Positions 36,568 to 47,000 of a stretch of 64,000 nt of DNA are shown one piece after another. Position 1 is the stretch's first letter. Each line of letters begins with the position of its first letter. Both the position numbers and the translations under genes were made by a program. The notes under the pieces are model-generated. The model saw only the letters and a list, made by a program, of their open reading frames with translations, ran no database searches and was not told the origin of the DNA. Source of the stretch: JACDAN01 sp963721345 (GTDB taxonomy: Bacteria; Actinomycetota; Thermoleophilia; Gaiellales; Gaiellaceae); contig CAVRIT010000001.1 in NCBI GenBank assembly GCA_963721345.1, forward strand, positions 1,054,001 to 1,118,000, written 5' to 3'.

Positions 36568-36610
36568 CGACTCGTTAGCCGTGTTAACGAGTTTTGTTAG
36601 CATGGCTAAC
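36563..36610. promoter_or_regulatory. Clustered operator for the MarR-MFS operon
   Basis: Three palindromes made of the half-site GCTAACGA / TCGTTAGC: 36563-36579 (8-bp arms, one-base centre), 36570-36592 (ACTCGTTA / TAACGAGT) and 36596-36610 (GTTAGC-ATG-GCTAAC). The last abuts the ATG of marR at 36612 and the first overlaps the previous gene's stop. This is the usual place for MarR autoregulation by blocking RNA polymerase. Confidence 0.7.
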
Positions 36611-36611
36611 G

Positions 36612-37056
36612 ATGTCGCTGACCACCGCACTCGAGCCGCTCGAGGTCGCGAACCGCCTCCGCCCCGCGCTGCTGAAGCTCGCGCGAGAGCTTCGACGCGA
36701 GTCGCACGCACTCGGCGTCACCGGCGGACAGGTCGCGCTGCTCTTCCAGATCTCGCGCCACCGGGGAATCGGGCGTCCGCGACCTGGCGGCGCTGGAGCG
36801 GATGTCCCCGGCGGCCATGTCGGGCTACGTCGACCGGCTGGAGCGCGCCGGCCTCGTCCGGCGCACGCCCGACCCCGACGACCGGCGCCGCCACGGGCTG
36901 TCCGTCACGGCCGAGGGCGAGCGCGTGCTGCGCTCGGTCCGGTCGCGGCGCACGGCGTGGCTCGCGTCGCGGCTCGAGCGGCTCAGCCCCGCGGAGCTCG
37001 AGGCGCTCGACGCCGCCGTCGAGCCGTTGCTCGGCTTGCTGGAGGAGCTCGAGTGA
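36612..37056 (+). CDS. MarR-family transcriptional regulator, one frameshift
   Basis: Winged-helix DNA-binding regulator of about 148 residues. Recognisable parts are GGQVALLFQISRHRGIGV, the recognition-helix region LERMSPAAMSGYVDRLERAGLVRR, and the wing DPDDRRRHGLSVTAEGERVL; these are the strong MarR signatures. The frame is broken at 36769-36771 (GGG where GG is expected). Its stop overlaps the MFS start by 4 bp. The palindromes just upstream suggest it represses itself and the exporter, with a small-molecule ligand releasing it (inference from family). Confidence 0.85.
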
Positions 37057-38300
37057 CGGCCGCGATCCTCGCTCTCCCTCGCCGTACCTTCGCGAGTGTC
37101 CGCATGCACCGGAACTACCGCCTGTTCTTCACCGGCCAGGTCGTCTCGCTGGTCGGCACCTGGATGCAGAACATCGCGCTCGCCTGGTACGTGGTCGAGC
37201 TCACGCACTCCGCGGTCGCCGTCGGCTTCCTCGCTTTCTGTCGCTTCGCCCCGTTCACGCTCTTCGGGCTGATCGCCGGCGTCGTCGCCGACCGCTTCGA
37301 CAACCGGAGGCTGGTGATGGCGACGCAGACGGCGTCGATGGTCGTCGCGGCGGCCCTGACGGTGCTCGCCTTCTCGGGCGCCGAAGTCGTGTGGCCGGCC
37401 TACGTGCTCGCCGCGGCGGCCGGAACCGCGCTCGTCTTCGACGCGCCCGGCCGACACGCGCTCACCTTCCAGATGGTCGGCCGCGACGAGCTGCCGAACG
37501 CCGTCGCGCTCAACGCGAGCCTGTTCAACGCCTCGCGCGTCGTCGGGCCTGCCGCGGCGGGCGTGATCATCGCCGCGTTCGGCGTCGGCGTCTGCTTCGC
37601 GCTCAACACCGTGAGCTTCCTCGCCGTGCTGACGAGCCTCGCGCTGATGCGCGCCGATGAGCTCGTGCGCGTGGAGCGCCCCGACATCCATCCGTCGTGG
37701 CTCTCGAGCATCCGCGAGGGCCTGTCCTACGCGCGCCACTCGCCTCGGGTGCGCCTCGTCCTCGCGATGACGATCGTCGTGAGCACGGTCGGCTTCAACT
37801 TCCACGTGCTCGTGCCGGTGCTCGCGTCGGAGACGCTCGACGCCGGCCCCCGGACGTTCGGGATCATCTCCGCCGCGTTCGGGGCAGGCGCCCTGACCGG
37901 AGCCCTGCTCGCGGCGGCAATCGGCCGCGCGAGTGTCCGCGGGCTGATCGCCGGCGTGGGCGGCTTCAGCCTCGCGCTGCTCGTGCTCGCGCCTCTTGAC
38001 ACCGTCATCGCGTGCGCCGTCCTCCTCTACGTCGTCGGCATCTGCTTCACGCTCTGGACGTCGAACAGCCAGTCGCTGCTCCAGCTCTCCGCGCCGGACC
38101 ACCTCCGGGGACGCGTGTTGAGCCTCTGGCTCTTCGCCTTCGCCGGCCTCGCCCCGCTGGGCGGCCTCTTCGCAGGCTGGCTCTCGGAAGTCGGCGGCAC
38201 GCAGCTCGCCTTCGCCGTCGCCGGTGTTACCGGGCTCGTGATGACGCTGGTCGCGGTACGCGAGCTCCACGGCTGGCGCGCATCGCTAACAGCGAGCTAA
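37053..38300 (+). CDS. MFS exporter (EntS/MFS_3-like)
   Basis: Twelve-helix major facilitator, 415 residues. It has the MFS_3 pattern: NYRLFFTGQVVSLVGTWMQNIALAWYVVELT near the start, DRFDNRRLV in the loop after helix 2 (the MFS loop motif), and DAPGRHALTFQMVGRDELPNAVALN, typical of enterobactin-exporter-like members. The GTG start overlaps the MarR stop (GTGA). It is expected to pump a small molecule or drug outward using the proton gradient; the substrate is unknown. Confidence 0.9.
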   Translation: MTAAILALPRRTFASVRMHRNYRLFFTGQVVSLVGTWMQNIALAWYVVELTHSAVAVGFLAFCRFAPFTLFGLIAGVVADRFDNRRLVMATQTASMVVAAALTVLAFSGAEVVWPAYVLAAAAGTALVFDAPGRHALTFQMVGRDELPNAVALNASLFNASRVVGPAAAGVIIAAFGVGVCFALNTVSFLAVLTSLALMRADELVRVERPDIHPSWLSSIREGLSYARHSPRVRLVLAMTIVVSTVGFNFHVLVPVLASETLDAGPRTFGIISAAFGAGALTGALLAAAIGRASVRGLIAGVGGFSLALLVLAPLDTVIACAVLLYVVGICFTLWTSNSQSLLQLSAPDHLRGRVLSLWLFAFAGLAPLGGLFAGWLSEVGGTQLAFAVAGVTGLVMTLVAVRELHGWRASLTAS

Positions 38301-38388
38301 CAACTCGGTACGAAATCCTTGCGATTCACGCACTGCCAGTTCACGCCAGCCGGGGATAGTCCAGTTACAACCAAGGAGGTTCTCAACT

Positions 38389-38929
38389 GTGACTAGGACG
38401 ATTCGATTCGGCACGCTCGCACTCACCGCCCTCGTGGCGCTGGGCCTCGTGAGCGCCGCCATCGCCCACCGCGTCGTCGTTATCAAGGGGACGCATAACA
38501 GCGAAACGCTGACGGGCACGGCCGGAAACGACCGCATCCACGCCCGTGGCGGCGACGACCTCGTCAACGCTGGCGACGGCAACGACCGTGTGTACGGCGG
38601 TCGTGGCAACGACACCCTGAACGGTGAGGGTGGGAACGACCGCATGCGCGGCGGGCCGGGCAATGACGCCGTGAACGGCGGCGAGGGCAACGACGTCCTC
38701 CGCGGCCGCTGGGGCAACGACACCGTGAACGGTGACAACGGCAACGACCGGATCTGGGTCGGCCGTGGCGCCGACGTCGAGAACGGCGGTGCCGGCGACG
38801 ACCGGATGCACGCGCTCGCCCGCGACCGCATGGTCGACCAGATCGACTGCGGTCCCGGCAACGACATCGTCTGGCTCAACTCGCAGGAGTCGGACACGCA
38901 CGTCAACTGTGAGGTCGTCAAGACCGTGA
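38389..38929 (+). CDS. Secreted RTX calcium-binding repeat protein
   Basis: Small exported protein of about 180 residues: signal peptide (LGLVSAAIA), then six to seven RTX nonapeptides (GTAGNDRIHARGGDD, GGRGNDTLNGEGGND, GGPGNDAVNGGEGND, and so on) and a C-terminal cap with two cysteines (IDCGPGNDIVW, HVNCEVV). The start GTG at 38389 has AAGGAGG. In-frame reading does not stop before the terminator at 38994. The only stop near the end is TGA 38927-38929 in another frame, so a one-base insertion just before it is likely and would end the protein at EVVKT. The end is approximate. Confidence 0.75.
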
Positions 38930-38993
38930 CGACGTCGCACGGAGACGACGGGGAATACAAGCTTCTCCGCAAACCGACCATCTCCCTCTCTCC

Positions 38994-39025
38994 CACGAAG
39001 GCCCGCCACCCGGCGGGCCTTCGTG
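38994..39025 (+). terminator. Terminator after RTX gene
   Basis: Perfect 14-bp stem (CACGAAGGCCCGCC and complement) with an ACCC loop. It shows that the reading frame continuing through it from the RTX gene is an artefact. Confidence 0.75.
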
Positions 39026-39050
39026 CTTCCGGGCTCATAGGCTGGGCAGG

Positions 39051-39643
39051 ATGGAACGGCACAAGGACGGGCGAGAGATCGTCGAGGTCCGCTGACCGCG
39101 CCGCGTGGCGCCGCTGGCTCGCGAAGCGGCACGAGCAGCGCGACGCGATCTGGCTCGTCTTCCACAAGAAGGGGTCGGACGGAAAGAGCCCGAGCTACGA
39201 CGAGGCCGTCGAGGAGGCGCTCTGCTTCGGCTGGATCGACAGCACGGTGAACCGGCTGGACGAGCGGCGCAGCCTGCAGCTCTTCGCGCCGCGCAAGCCG
39301 CGGAGCAACTGGTCGGCGCCGAACAAGAAGCGGGTCGCGCGGCTCGAGCGCGAGGGGAAGCTCGAGACTGCCGGGATCGCGGCGATCGAGACGGCGAAGG
39401 CGAACGGCTCCTGGAGCGCCCTCGACGCCGCGGAGCGGCTCGAGGAGCCGCCGCGAGCTCGCCGCGGCGCTGGACGCGAAGCCCGCAGCCCGGGAACACT
39501 GGAACGGCTTCAGCCCGTCGTCGCGCAAGGCGATCCTCTCGTGGATCACCATCGCGAAGCGTCCCGAGACCCGTGCGAAGCGGATCGACCAGACGGTCCG
39601 CATGGCGGCAAAGGGACTCCGAGCGCAGTTCGACAGCGAGTAG
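39051..39643 (+). CDS. YdeI/OmpD-associated-like protein, two frameshifts
   Basis: About 196 residues once two +1 insertions are removed (an extra T near 39093 and an extra C near 39455). The result, MERHKDGREIVEVRDRAAWR followed by RWLAKRHEQRDAIWLVFHKKGS, DEAVEEALCFGWIDSTV, NWSAPNKKRVARLEREGK and a final WITIAKRPETRAKRIDQTV, matches the YdeI family of small cytoplasmic proteins. Some annotated members are called bacteriocin-protection proteins. The last part is a helix-turn-like basic region. Function in this organism is not known. Confidence 0.8.
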
Positions 39644-39694
39644 CGCTTAACCGAAACTCAAAGCCGTTTCCAGCCTGCCGCCGTCTGGGTTGTT

Positions 39695-40611
39695 GTGCGC
39701 CGGCTCGGACTCGTCGCCGCTCTCTCCCTCGCCCTCGTCGCGGCCGCGCGAGCCTCGACCGCAGGCGTGGAGGTGCTCGCGAAGATCAAGGTCGGCGCGC
39801 AGCCTTGCTCCGTGGCCATGGCGGACGGCTCGGCCTGGGTGACGATCTTCGGCGACGACCAGGTGGCGCGGGTCGACCCTTCGACGAACAAGGTCGTGGC
39901 GAAGATCGCCGTCGACGGTGGGCCGTGCGGCATCGTCGCGGGCGCCGGCTCCGTCTGGCTGATGAACTTCAACGTCGCGACGGTGCAGCGGATCGATCCG
40001 GCCCGCAACGCCGTCTCCGCGACGATCGACGTCGGCCAGCAGCCGTACGACGTCGCCTGGGGATTCGGGTCGGTCTGGGTGACGAACTTCGCCGACGGGA
40101 CGGTCTACCGGATCGACCCGGCGACGAACCGGGTGTCCGGCGCGGATCCGCGGTCGGCGGCAGCCCCGGCGGCCTCGCGATCTCGCGTTCCGCGGTCTGG
40201 GTCGGGAACGCTGCGCACCGCTCGGTGGCGCGGATCAACCCGGCGCGGAACCGCGTCGTCAAGCGCATCCTCGTCGGCGACAAGCCCGTGTGGCTCGCGG
40301 CGAAGGGCGTGAGCGTCTTCGTCTCCGTCCAGGGAGCCCGAACGGTCGTCCGGATCGACGAGCGCAAGAACCGCCGCGTGCGGACGATCCGCGGGATGGG
40401 ACAGCAGCCCGTGGACAGCGGCATCGTCGCCGGTGACCTCTGGGTGCCGAATCTCCGCAGCAACACGCTCACGCGGGTGGACATCCGCAGGAACCGCGTG
40501 AAGGAGACGGTCAAGGTCGGCCCGGGCCCGTTCGTCGTCCCGGATGACGCGTCCGAGCTCTGGGTCGCGAGCTTCCAGGGCGACGACGTGTGGCGAATCA
40601 GGCCGCGCTAA
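39695..40611 (+). CDS. Secreted YncE-like beta-propeller, one frameshift
   Basis: Exported protein of about 304 residues. A signal peptide (LVAALSLALVAAARAS) is followed by repeated blades with the pattern GSVWVTNFADGTVYRIDPATNRV and IxVGxxPxxVA, seven in all. This is the YncE/virginiamycin B lyase-like fold. The frame breaks near 40138, after DPATNRVS. Vgb-type lyases have a catalytic Lys/Glu/His arrangement that cannot be shown here; a surface role is equally possible. It is convergent with the gene at 40616. Confidence 0.75.
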
Positions 40612-40615
40612 TCGG

Positions 40616-42048
40616 TCACGGTGAGTACGACGCGATCTCGATGGAGAGGCTTCGGCGCCGACCGATACCGCCGAAGCAACACGCTCGAATGACCTTTCGG
40701 TCGGCTCGGCGATGTCCAGTTGGCTGTCCATACGACACTCGGTGCGCCCTTCGCAGAGCATTTCGTCGAAGGGGTAGGTCCATCGCGACTCGCCAGGACG
40801 CAGCAAGCCGGTCGTTGCAGTGCTCGGGTCGTATGGGTTGCTACTCATCGCAAGGACAACCGTCGTTCCATCCGCTAGCTCGACGTGCCCGGCTGGGTAC
40901 CCGTCCCTGTCCGATATCAGGGTCGCCGCTTCGGCGAAGCGTGCAGAGCCGGGACGAAGAATCATCGACCTCCACCCTACGAACGGCCCTTGAAACAAGG
41001 CGATTGCGCCACTGGTGGTGCTGAAAATCATCGGATGCTGTTCGAGAGAACTGTCCGAGCTTCTGGACGACAGGATCTGCCTGCGCCAGGCGCGCCCGTT
41101 CCGGAAGACAACTCCGCGCACCAAGGGCGCGGTGATCTGGTACGCAACCGCTATTCGACCGTCGTCACCCAGTGCGGCCGGTTCAGCGTCCGGGACATAT
41201 CCATCGTGCGGCAGGGGCACGCGTTGCTCCGCCCCAACCGCCCCCGCCTCACTGATCGCGCGGTAGCGGAGTTCGTTCTTGACCGGCCGAACTCGCAGAC
41301 CCCGCCGCGAGGACTGGCTCCAGGTCACTACCAGCCGAGAACGCTCCGGAGAGAGAATGAACTGAGGCGGCCAGAGCGTGATCCTCTCCCGGCCGGCCGG
41401 CGCGTTAAGTCGCGCGCGAATCGAGATCGGTCGCGTCTTGCTCCAGGACCGCCCGCGGCGAGTACTGAGGAGAATCTGATGGACGCCAAGTTGCTCAGGC
41501 GGAGCACCCTCGAGCCACGCCAATGAGACGACGCCGGAGCGTGTCACTGCAACGTCAAAGCTCACACTTGTCCTGCGACGCGCTGAGTGCACCACCCTAG
41601 GTCGCGACCATGTCCCCTCAGGACTCAAAATGGCTTCCCAGATCGTGTACGACTTATGCTTCCAGCCAATCCGCGTTGCCCCGGTCAGCGTCACCCATAT
41701 GACGACGGCCGAATCGCCGACTGCGTGCACTGCGAGCCGCCCGGAGGTCGAGGAGCTGTACCCCCGAAGCGGTTTGCCAGGGAAGCTCGCGCGACTCGTC
41801 CAGGGTCCTCCGCTTGCCGGTCTACGAGCGGCAGTGATGCGGCCCTGAGGGTTCACCCAGGCAGCGACGAGTGTGCCGCTCGAGAGTTTCGCTATGCCAA
41901 TGGCCCCGTCGCGATGGATCGGGGAAGCGACGACTTGAGGTGCTGACCAGGACGAACTCGACGCCGCAGCGAGGCTAGCGACGACGGCCGCAACCAACGT
42001 CGCTGCAACGACCGACGAGGCGGTGGTCTTCGTTGCGAGCAGCCGCAT
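40616..42048 (-). CDS. Secreted hypothetical protein, BNR/sialidase-like repeats
   Basis: About 475 residues, not a known enzyme. Signal peptide 1-28 (ending ASLAAAS) then repeated beta segments of the kind SGTLVAAWVNPQGRITAARR, SAVVIWVTLTGATRIGW and RLVVTWSQSSRRGLRVR, which resemble BNR/Asp-box propeller blades as in exo-alpha-sialidases; the classical SxDxGxTW box is only partly present (TRRGRSWSK). The frame probably breaks near 40640, because the natural stop (TGA at 40616-40618) is in another frame (ending SIEIASYSP). The start ATG at 42048 is divergent from the Flp pilin. Confidence 0.6.
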
Positions 42049-42207
42049 CGCCGTCAGCGTAAGAGGTTCTGACCGCAGTGCCTAGTCACCCGCGGCGAGT
42101 GAACCCATGTCAGGGATGCGCTCGCGCGCCGCACGAGCCGATCATTCGGGCACAAACCGCGGCGTTTGCGGCGCGCCCCAAGACCGTTCACCCAGGAGGT
42201 GACAAGC

Positions 42208-42379
42208 GTGCTGCAACTCAAGAGACTCCGCCGCGACGACGGCCAGACAATGGCCGAGTACGGCGTCGTGCTGGCGGTCATCACCGTCATGTGCTCTGAG
42301 CGCCCTCACGCTGCTCTCCGGCAACGTCGCGACCGCGCTCACCCGCGTCGCCGGCCTCGTCGGCGTCGGCGGCGGCTAA
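42208..42379 (+). CDS. Flp/Fap-type class IVb pilin, one frameshift
   Basis: About 57 residues. Start GTG 42208 has AGGAGG nine bases upstream. The prepilin cleavage region (RRDDGQTMAEYGVVLAV) is the Flp signature, with the conserved Glu five residues into the mature pilin, followed by a hydrophobic helix and a Gly-rich end (VGVGGG). The frame breaks near 42290 (one extra base); corrected, the helix reads VITVIALSALTLLSGN. No tad secretion genes are in this window, so the assembly machinery must be elsewhere. Confidence 0.75.
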
Positions 42380-42430
42380 GGCCTGCGTATCAAGTAGAAC
42401 GGTCACGCGTTCCGTGCGACACTGGAACGC

Positions 42431-43798
42431 GTGACCGCGATCGCCGAAGGACTGACGCTCGACGGCGAGCTCGTCGGGCCTGACCATCCGTCCTACGACG
42501 AGCACCGTCAGATCTGGAACGGGTCGATCCAGCGCAAGCCGGCGCTGATCGCCCGCTGCGCCGGCGTCGCCGACGTGATCTCCGCCGTGAAGTTCGGCCG
42601 CGAGCGCGATCTGCCGGTTGCGGTGCGGAGCGGCGGGCACAGCTTCCCGGGCCTGTCCATCGCGGACGACGCCTTCGTGATCGACACGAGCCTGATGAAG
42701 GGCATCGACCTCGATCCCGACGCGCGCACCGCACGGGTGCAGGCCGGCGTCCTGCTCGGCGAGCTGGATCAGGCGACGCAGGAGTTCGGTCTCGCCGTGC
42801 CCTCGGGGATCGTCACGCACACCGGCGTGGCGGGACTGACGCTGGGCGGCGGGATCGGCTGGATCATGCGCAAGCACGGGCTCTCCGTCGATCGCCTTCG
42901 CTCGGTCGACCTCGTCACCGCCGAGGGCGAGTTCGTCAAGGCGAGCAAGGACGAGAACGCCGACCTGTTCTGGGGCCTCTGCGGCGGCGGCGGCAACTTC
43001 GGGATCGCGACGGAGTTCGAGTTCGACCTCGTCCCGCTGGACCCGACGATCCTGGCCGGCCCGGTGCTCTGGGCGATGGAGGACTCGCCGGAGGTGCTCC
43101 GCTTCTACCGCGACTGGATCGCGGACGCGCCCGACGAGATCATGACCCTCGTCGTCCACCGGAAGGCGCCGCCGCTCCCGATCATTCCCGAGGAGGTGCA
43201 CGGGAAGCCGGTCGTCATGGTGATCTGCTGCTGGATCGGCGACCACGAGGAAGGCGAGCGCTTCATCAAGCCGCTCCGCGAGTTCGGCTCGCCGGTCGCG
43301 GACGCCTGCACGACGAAGCCGTACCTCGCCCACCAGGCGATGCTCGACCCGAGCTTCCCGCCGGGCCGCTGGTACTACGTCCGCTCCTGCGACGTCGCCG
43401 AGCTCACCGACGACGTGATCGACGTCACCGTCGAGCACTCGCTGAAGATCCAGTCGCCGCTGACGTCGTTCCCGATCTGGCAGATGGGCGGCGCGATGTC
43501 GCGAGTGGACGAATCGGAGGCTGCATTCAACGGGCGCCACGCCGGCTTCACCTACAACATCCTCTGCTCGACGGAAGGCGAAGAGGGCTTCGCCGAGGAG
43601 CGCGACTGGGTGCGGAACTTCTGGAGCGCGCTCGAGCCGTGGCACACGTCGGTCTACGTCAACTTCCTGATGGAGGAAGGCGAGGAGCGGATCCGCCTCG
43701 CGTACGGCGACGAGAGATGGGATCGCCTGAAGGCGCTGAAGCGGAAGTACGACCCCGACAACTTCTTCCGGCTGAACCAGAACATCCCGCCCGCCTGA
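42431..43798 (+). CDS. FAD-binding oxidoreductase (berberine bridge enzyme-like)
   Basis: Flavoprotein of the FAD_binding_4/BBE superfamily, 455 residues. The FAD-linking His is in RSGGHSF (about residue 70). The region where bicovalent members have Cys reads THTGVAGLTLGGGIGW and has no Cys, so one covalent link is expected. GGGGNFGIATEFEF is the second FAD contact; the C-terminal YDPDNFFRLNQNIPP closes the flavin site as in the family. No signal peptide. The family oxidises sugars, alkaloids or other alcohols and amines with O2; the substrate is unknown. Confidence 0.88.
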   Translation: MTAIAEGLTLDGELVGPDHPSYDEHRQIWNGSIQRKPALIARCAGVADVISAVKFGRERDLPVAVRSGGHSFPGLSIADDAFVIDTSLMKGIDLDPDARTARVQAGVLLGELDQATQEFGLAVPSGIVTHTGVAGLTLGGGIGWIMRKHGLSVDRLRSVDLVTAEGEFVKASKDENADLFWGLCGGGGNFGIATEFEFDLVPLDPTILAGPVLWAMEDSPEVLRFYRDWIADAPDEIMTLVVHRKAPPLPIIPEEVHGKPVVMVICCWIGDHEEGERFIKPLREFGSPVADACTTKPYLAHQAMLDPSFPPGRWYYVRSCDVAELTDDVIDVTVEHSLKIQSPLTSFPIWQMGGAMSRVDESEAAFNGRHAGFTYNILCSTEGEEGFAEERDWVRNFWSALEPWHTSVYVNFLMEEGEERIRLAYGDERWDRLKALKRKYDPDNFFRLNQNIPPA

Positions 43799-43922
43799 CC
43801 TCCCCCGGGGTGAGTGACGCTGGGCTGAGGGATCGACCCTCGCCGCGCGGGAGCCGATCATCTCCGTGTCGTTGAAATAGGCGGACGCGGCCTACGCCGA
43901 CCCAGTTCAGGAGGTTCGGGGC
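43799..43922. promoter_or_regulatory. Leader region with candidate operator copy 3
   Basis: No gene is seen. At 43876-43894 is AATAGGC-GGACGC-GGCCTA, the same outer bases as the palindromes at 794 and 16039 but with a 6-base rather than 5-base spacer. A weak hairpin (GAGGG-N5-CCCTC) is near 43827. AGGAGG at about 43910 is the ribosome-binding site of the following small gene. Confidence 0.45.
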
Positions 43923-44063
43923 GTGAGCACGAAGACCGCCTCAAAGACGAGCGGCGTCGGTATGTATCTCCCCTCCCTTGGGGCGCTGCGCGCTGCGCAG
44001 AAGCCGAAGAGACCGGATCCGTCGCGCGCGTTCAGAACGCTCGTCGCAATGAAGAAGCGTTAG
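43923..44063 (+). CDS. 46-residue basic peptide coupled to a subtilase gene
   Basis: GTG start with a strong AGGAGG upstream; the TAG stop is immediately followed by the GTG of the subtilase. The peptide is basic and Pro-containing (begins VSTKTASKTSGVGMYLPSLG, ends LVAMKKR) with no signal peptide, no Cys and no membrane helix. Family unknown. The abutting stop/start suggests translational coupling, either as a leader peptide or as a small substrate/partner of the protease; both are inference. Confidence 0.55.
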   Translation: MSTKTASKTSGVGMYLPSLGALRAAQKPKRPDPSRAFRTLVAMKKR

Positions 44064-47000
44064 GTGCCTGTCGGACTGCGGCGGCTGGCCGCGTTGGGAC
44101 TCCTTCTCGGTCTGGTCGCCGCCGCGCCGGCCTCGGGCGGTGCGCCGAGCGGGTCGGCCGAGCTGATCGTCGGCTTCCGCGCCGGCGTTTCCGCCGCCGA
44201 GCAGGCTCGGGTCCTCGCCGGGTCGTCCGGTCGGGTGCGCAAGCGCTGGACGCGGATCGACGGCGTGCTGGCTGCGGTGCCTCGGGCGCGGGTCGATGCG
44301 GCGATCCGTGCGCTCGAGCGCGACCCGCGAGTCGAGTACGCGGAGCCGAATCACGTGCTCCGCGTCTCGACCTCCGATCCCCGCTTCGACGAGCTCTGGG
44401 GCCTCGCGAAGATCGACGCGCCCTCGGCGTGGCAGGTCACGACGGGGGATCCCAACGTCGTCGTCGGGGTGATCGACAGCGGCGTGGACTTCTCGCATCC
44501 CGATCTGGCCGGCGCCCGCTGGACCAATCCCGCGGAGAGCTGCGACGCGTGCAAGGCGAACGGCGTCGACGACGACGGGAACGGCTACGTCGACGACTGG
44601 CGCGGCTGGGACTTCGCGAACGGCGACAACGACCCGTTCGACGACCACGGCCACGGGACGCACGTCGCCGGGACGGTCGGCGCGGTCGGCGACAACGGCC
44701 TCGGCGTGACGGGCGTCGCGCAGCGCGTCCGGCTGATGGGTCTGAAGTTCATCGGCTCAGATGGAACTGGGACGACGGCCGACGCGATCAGCGCGGTTCT
44801 CTACGCGTCGGCGAACGGCGCGCATGTCACGAACAACTCCTACGGCGGCGACGGGTTCTCGCAGGCGATGCTCGACGCGATCCGAACCGCCGACTCGCGC
44901 GGCTCGCTGTTCGTGGCCGCCGCGGGAAACTCGTCGTCCGACAACGACGCCGACCCCGTGTACCCGGCCGGCTACGACGTGCCGAACGTGGTTTCCGTGG
45001 CCGCGTCGGACCAGTTCGACCAGTTCGCGTGGTTCTCGAACGTCGGCGCGGCTTCGGTGGATTTGGCGGCGCCCGGCGTGAACGTGCTGTCTACGTCGCC
45101 GGGCGGCGCTTATCGCTACGACCAGGGAACCTCGATGGCTGCGCCACACGTCGCGGGCGCCGCGGCGCTGGTGAAGGCGCGGTTCCCGGGCGCGACGGAC
45201 GTCGGGCTGAAGGCGCTGCTGCTCAGGACGGTCGATCCCCTGGCGGCGTACGGCCAGTTCGTGCGGACCGGCGGGCGGCTCGATGCGAACTCCGCTGTGC
45301 GGTGCGCGGGCGCGCCGCGGGCGTGGGTCGACGCGCCCGTGCCGGGGTTCGAGGTCGACGTCGGGTCGCCGCTCGAGCTCCAAGTGCTGCGGACTCCGTG
45401 CGGCGACGGCCCGCCGTCGGCGGCGGTCAACGGCGAGCCCGTCGCGCTCACGGCGCGAGGTGACGGCCTCTACACCGGTTCCTACGTCGCGGCAGCCGCC
45501 GGCACGGTGACGGTGACGGCCGACGGACATTCGGTGTCGGGTTCGGCCGCCGCGAACACCGCGATCCAGCCGGGCGGCGCGGCCGTGACGGTGACGACCA
45601 CCTCGCCCGGTGAGAACGTGACGCTGCGGTTCCATGGCGTCGCGGGACAGCGGGTGGCGCTGAAGGTTTCGGGCGTGACGATCGGGGCTTCGCCCTGCTG
45701 CTCGGCCTTGCTGAGCATTCCGGGGCTCGTGTCGCAGACGCCGTTCGGCCGGAACGGCACGTTCGTCGACACGAAGACCCTGCCCACGACGGGGACGTAC
45801 TCGATCTTCGTCGACCCGCAGGGCACGGATGTCGGCTCGGCGACGTTCACGCTCTACGACGTGCCGCCCGACGTGACCGCGGCGATCACGCCGGGCGGCG
45901 CACCCGTGTCGGTCACGACGGGCCCGGTGCCCGGCCAGAACGCGGCCCTCTCCTTCCACGGTCTGGCCGGGCAGCGGGTCAGCGTGAAGGTGAGCGGCGT
46001 GACGATGGGGACGTCGCCGTGCTGCGTCGGCTACGTGTCGATCCCCGGCGTGACCCCGGGAGCGCTGTTCGGCCGGAACGGCGTCTTCGTGGACACGAAG
46101 GTGCTGCCGGCGACGGGCGAGTACCGGGTCGTCGTCGACCCGATGGGCATGGAGATGGGCTCGGCGACGGTGACGCTGTACGACGTCCCGCCGGACGTGG
46201 TCGTGCCGCTGAGCGGCCCGACGACGTTCTCGGTGGGCTCGGTGCCGGGCCAGAACGCGCTGGCGACGTTCTCAGGCGAAGCCGGCGATCGAGTCCTGGT
46301 GCGAGCTTCGGGGGTGACGGTCGGCACCTCCACCTGCTGCTCGCTGAAGCTGTCGATCCCGGGCGTGACGGCCATGCCGATCCTGCTGGGCCGAAACGGC
46401 GGGCTGATCGACACGGTGAAGCTGCCGTCGACCGGGAGCTACTCGGTCTTCGTCGACCCGCAGGGCATGGACGCGGGCTCGGTAACGCTCGAGCTCTTCG
46501 ACGTCCCACCGGACGTGACGGGAACGATCGCGCCAAGCGGCGCCCCAGTCACGGTCTCGACAAGCGCGCCGGGCCAGAACGCAGCGCTGACGTTCAGCGG
46601 AATCGCCGGCCAGCGAGTGAGCCTGAAGCTGACCGGAGTAACGATCGGCACCTCGACGTGCTGCTCAGCGAAGGTGGGAATCCTGAAGCCGGACGGCACG
46701 AGCCTCGTGCTCGGAACCCTCTTGGGCACAAACGGCGGCTTCGTCGACGCGAAGATCCTACCGGCGAGCGGGACGTACACGATCGTCCTCGACCCGCAAG
46801 GGATGGACGTCGGCAGCGCGACGGCAACCCTCTACGAAGTCCCGCCCGACGTGTCGGGCTCGCTGACCGTCGGTGGCCCAGCAGTCAACGTATCGTTCGG
46901 GACGCCGGGCCAGAACGCCGCCCTGATGTTCTCGGGCATCCCCGGCCAGCGCATCACGGTGCGCGCATCGAGCGTGACCGTCGGGACATCAACCTGTTGC

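Noticed and set aside
38281..38310. GCTAAC repeats at the end of the MFS gene as a second MarR operator
   Set aside because: Two direct GCTAAC copies are present but not in an inverted arrangement, and one lies in coding sequence.
38389..40611. A single 740-residue protein fusing RTX, YdeI and propeller parts
   Set aside because: The frame runs through a perfect 14-bp terminator stem at 38994 and through three unrelated gene families; frame breaks explain the fusion.
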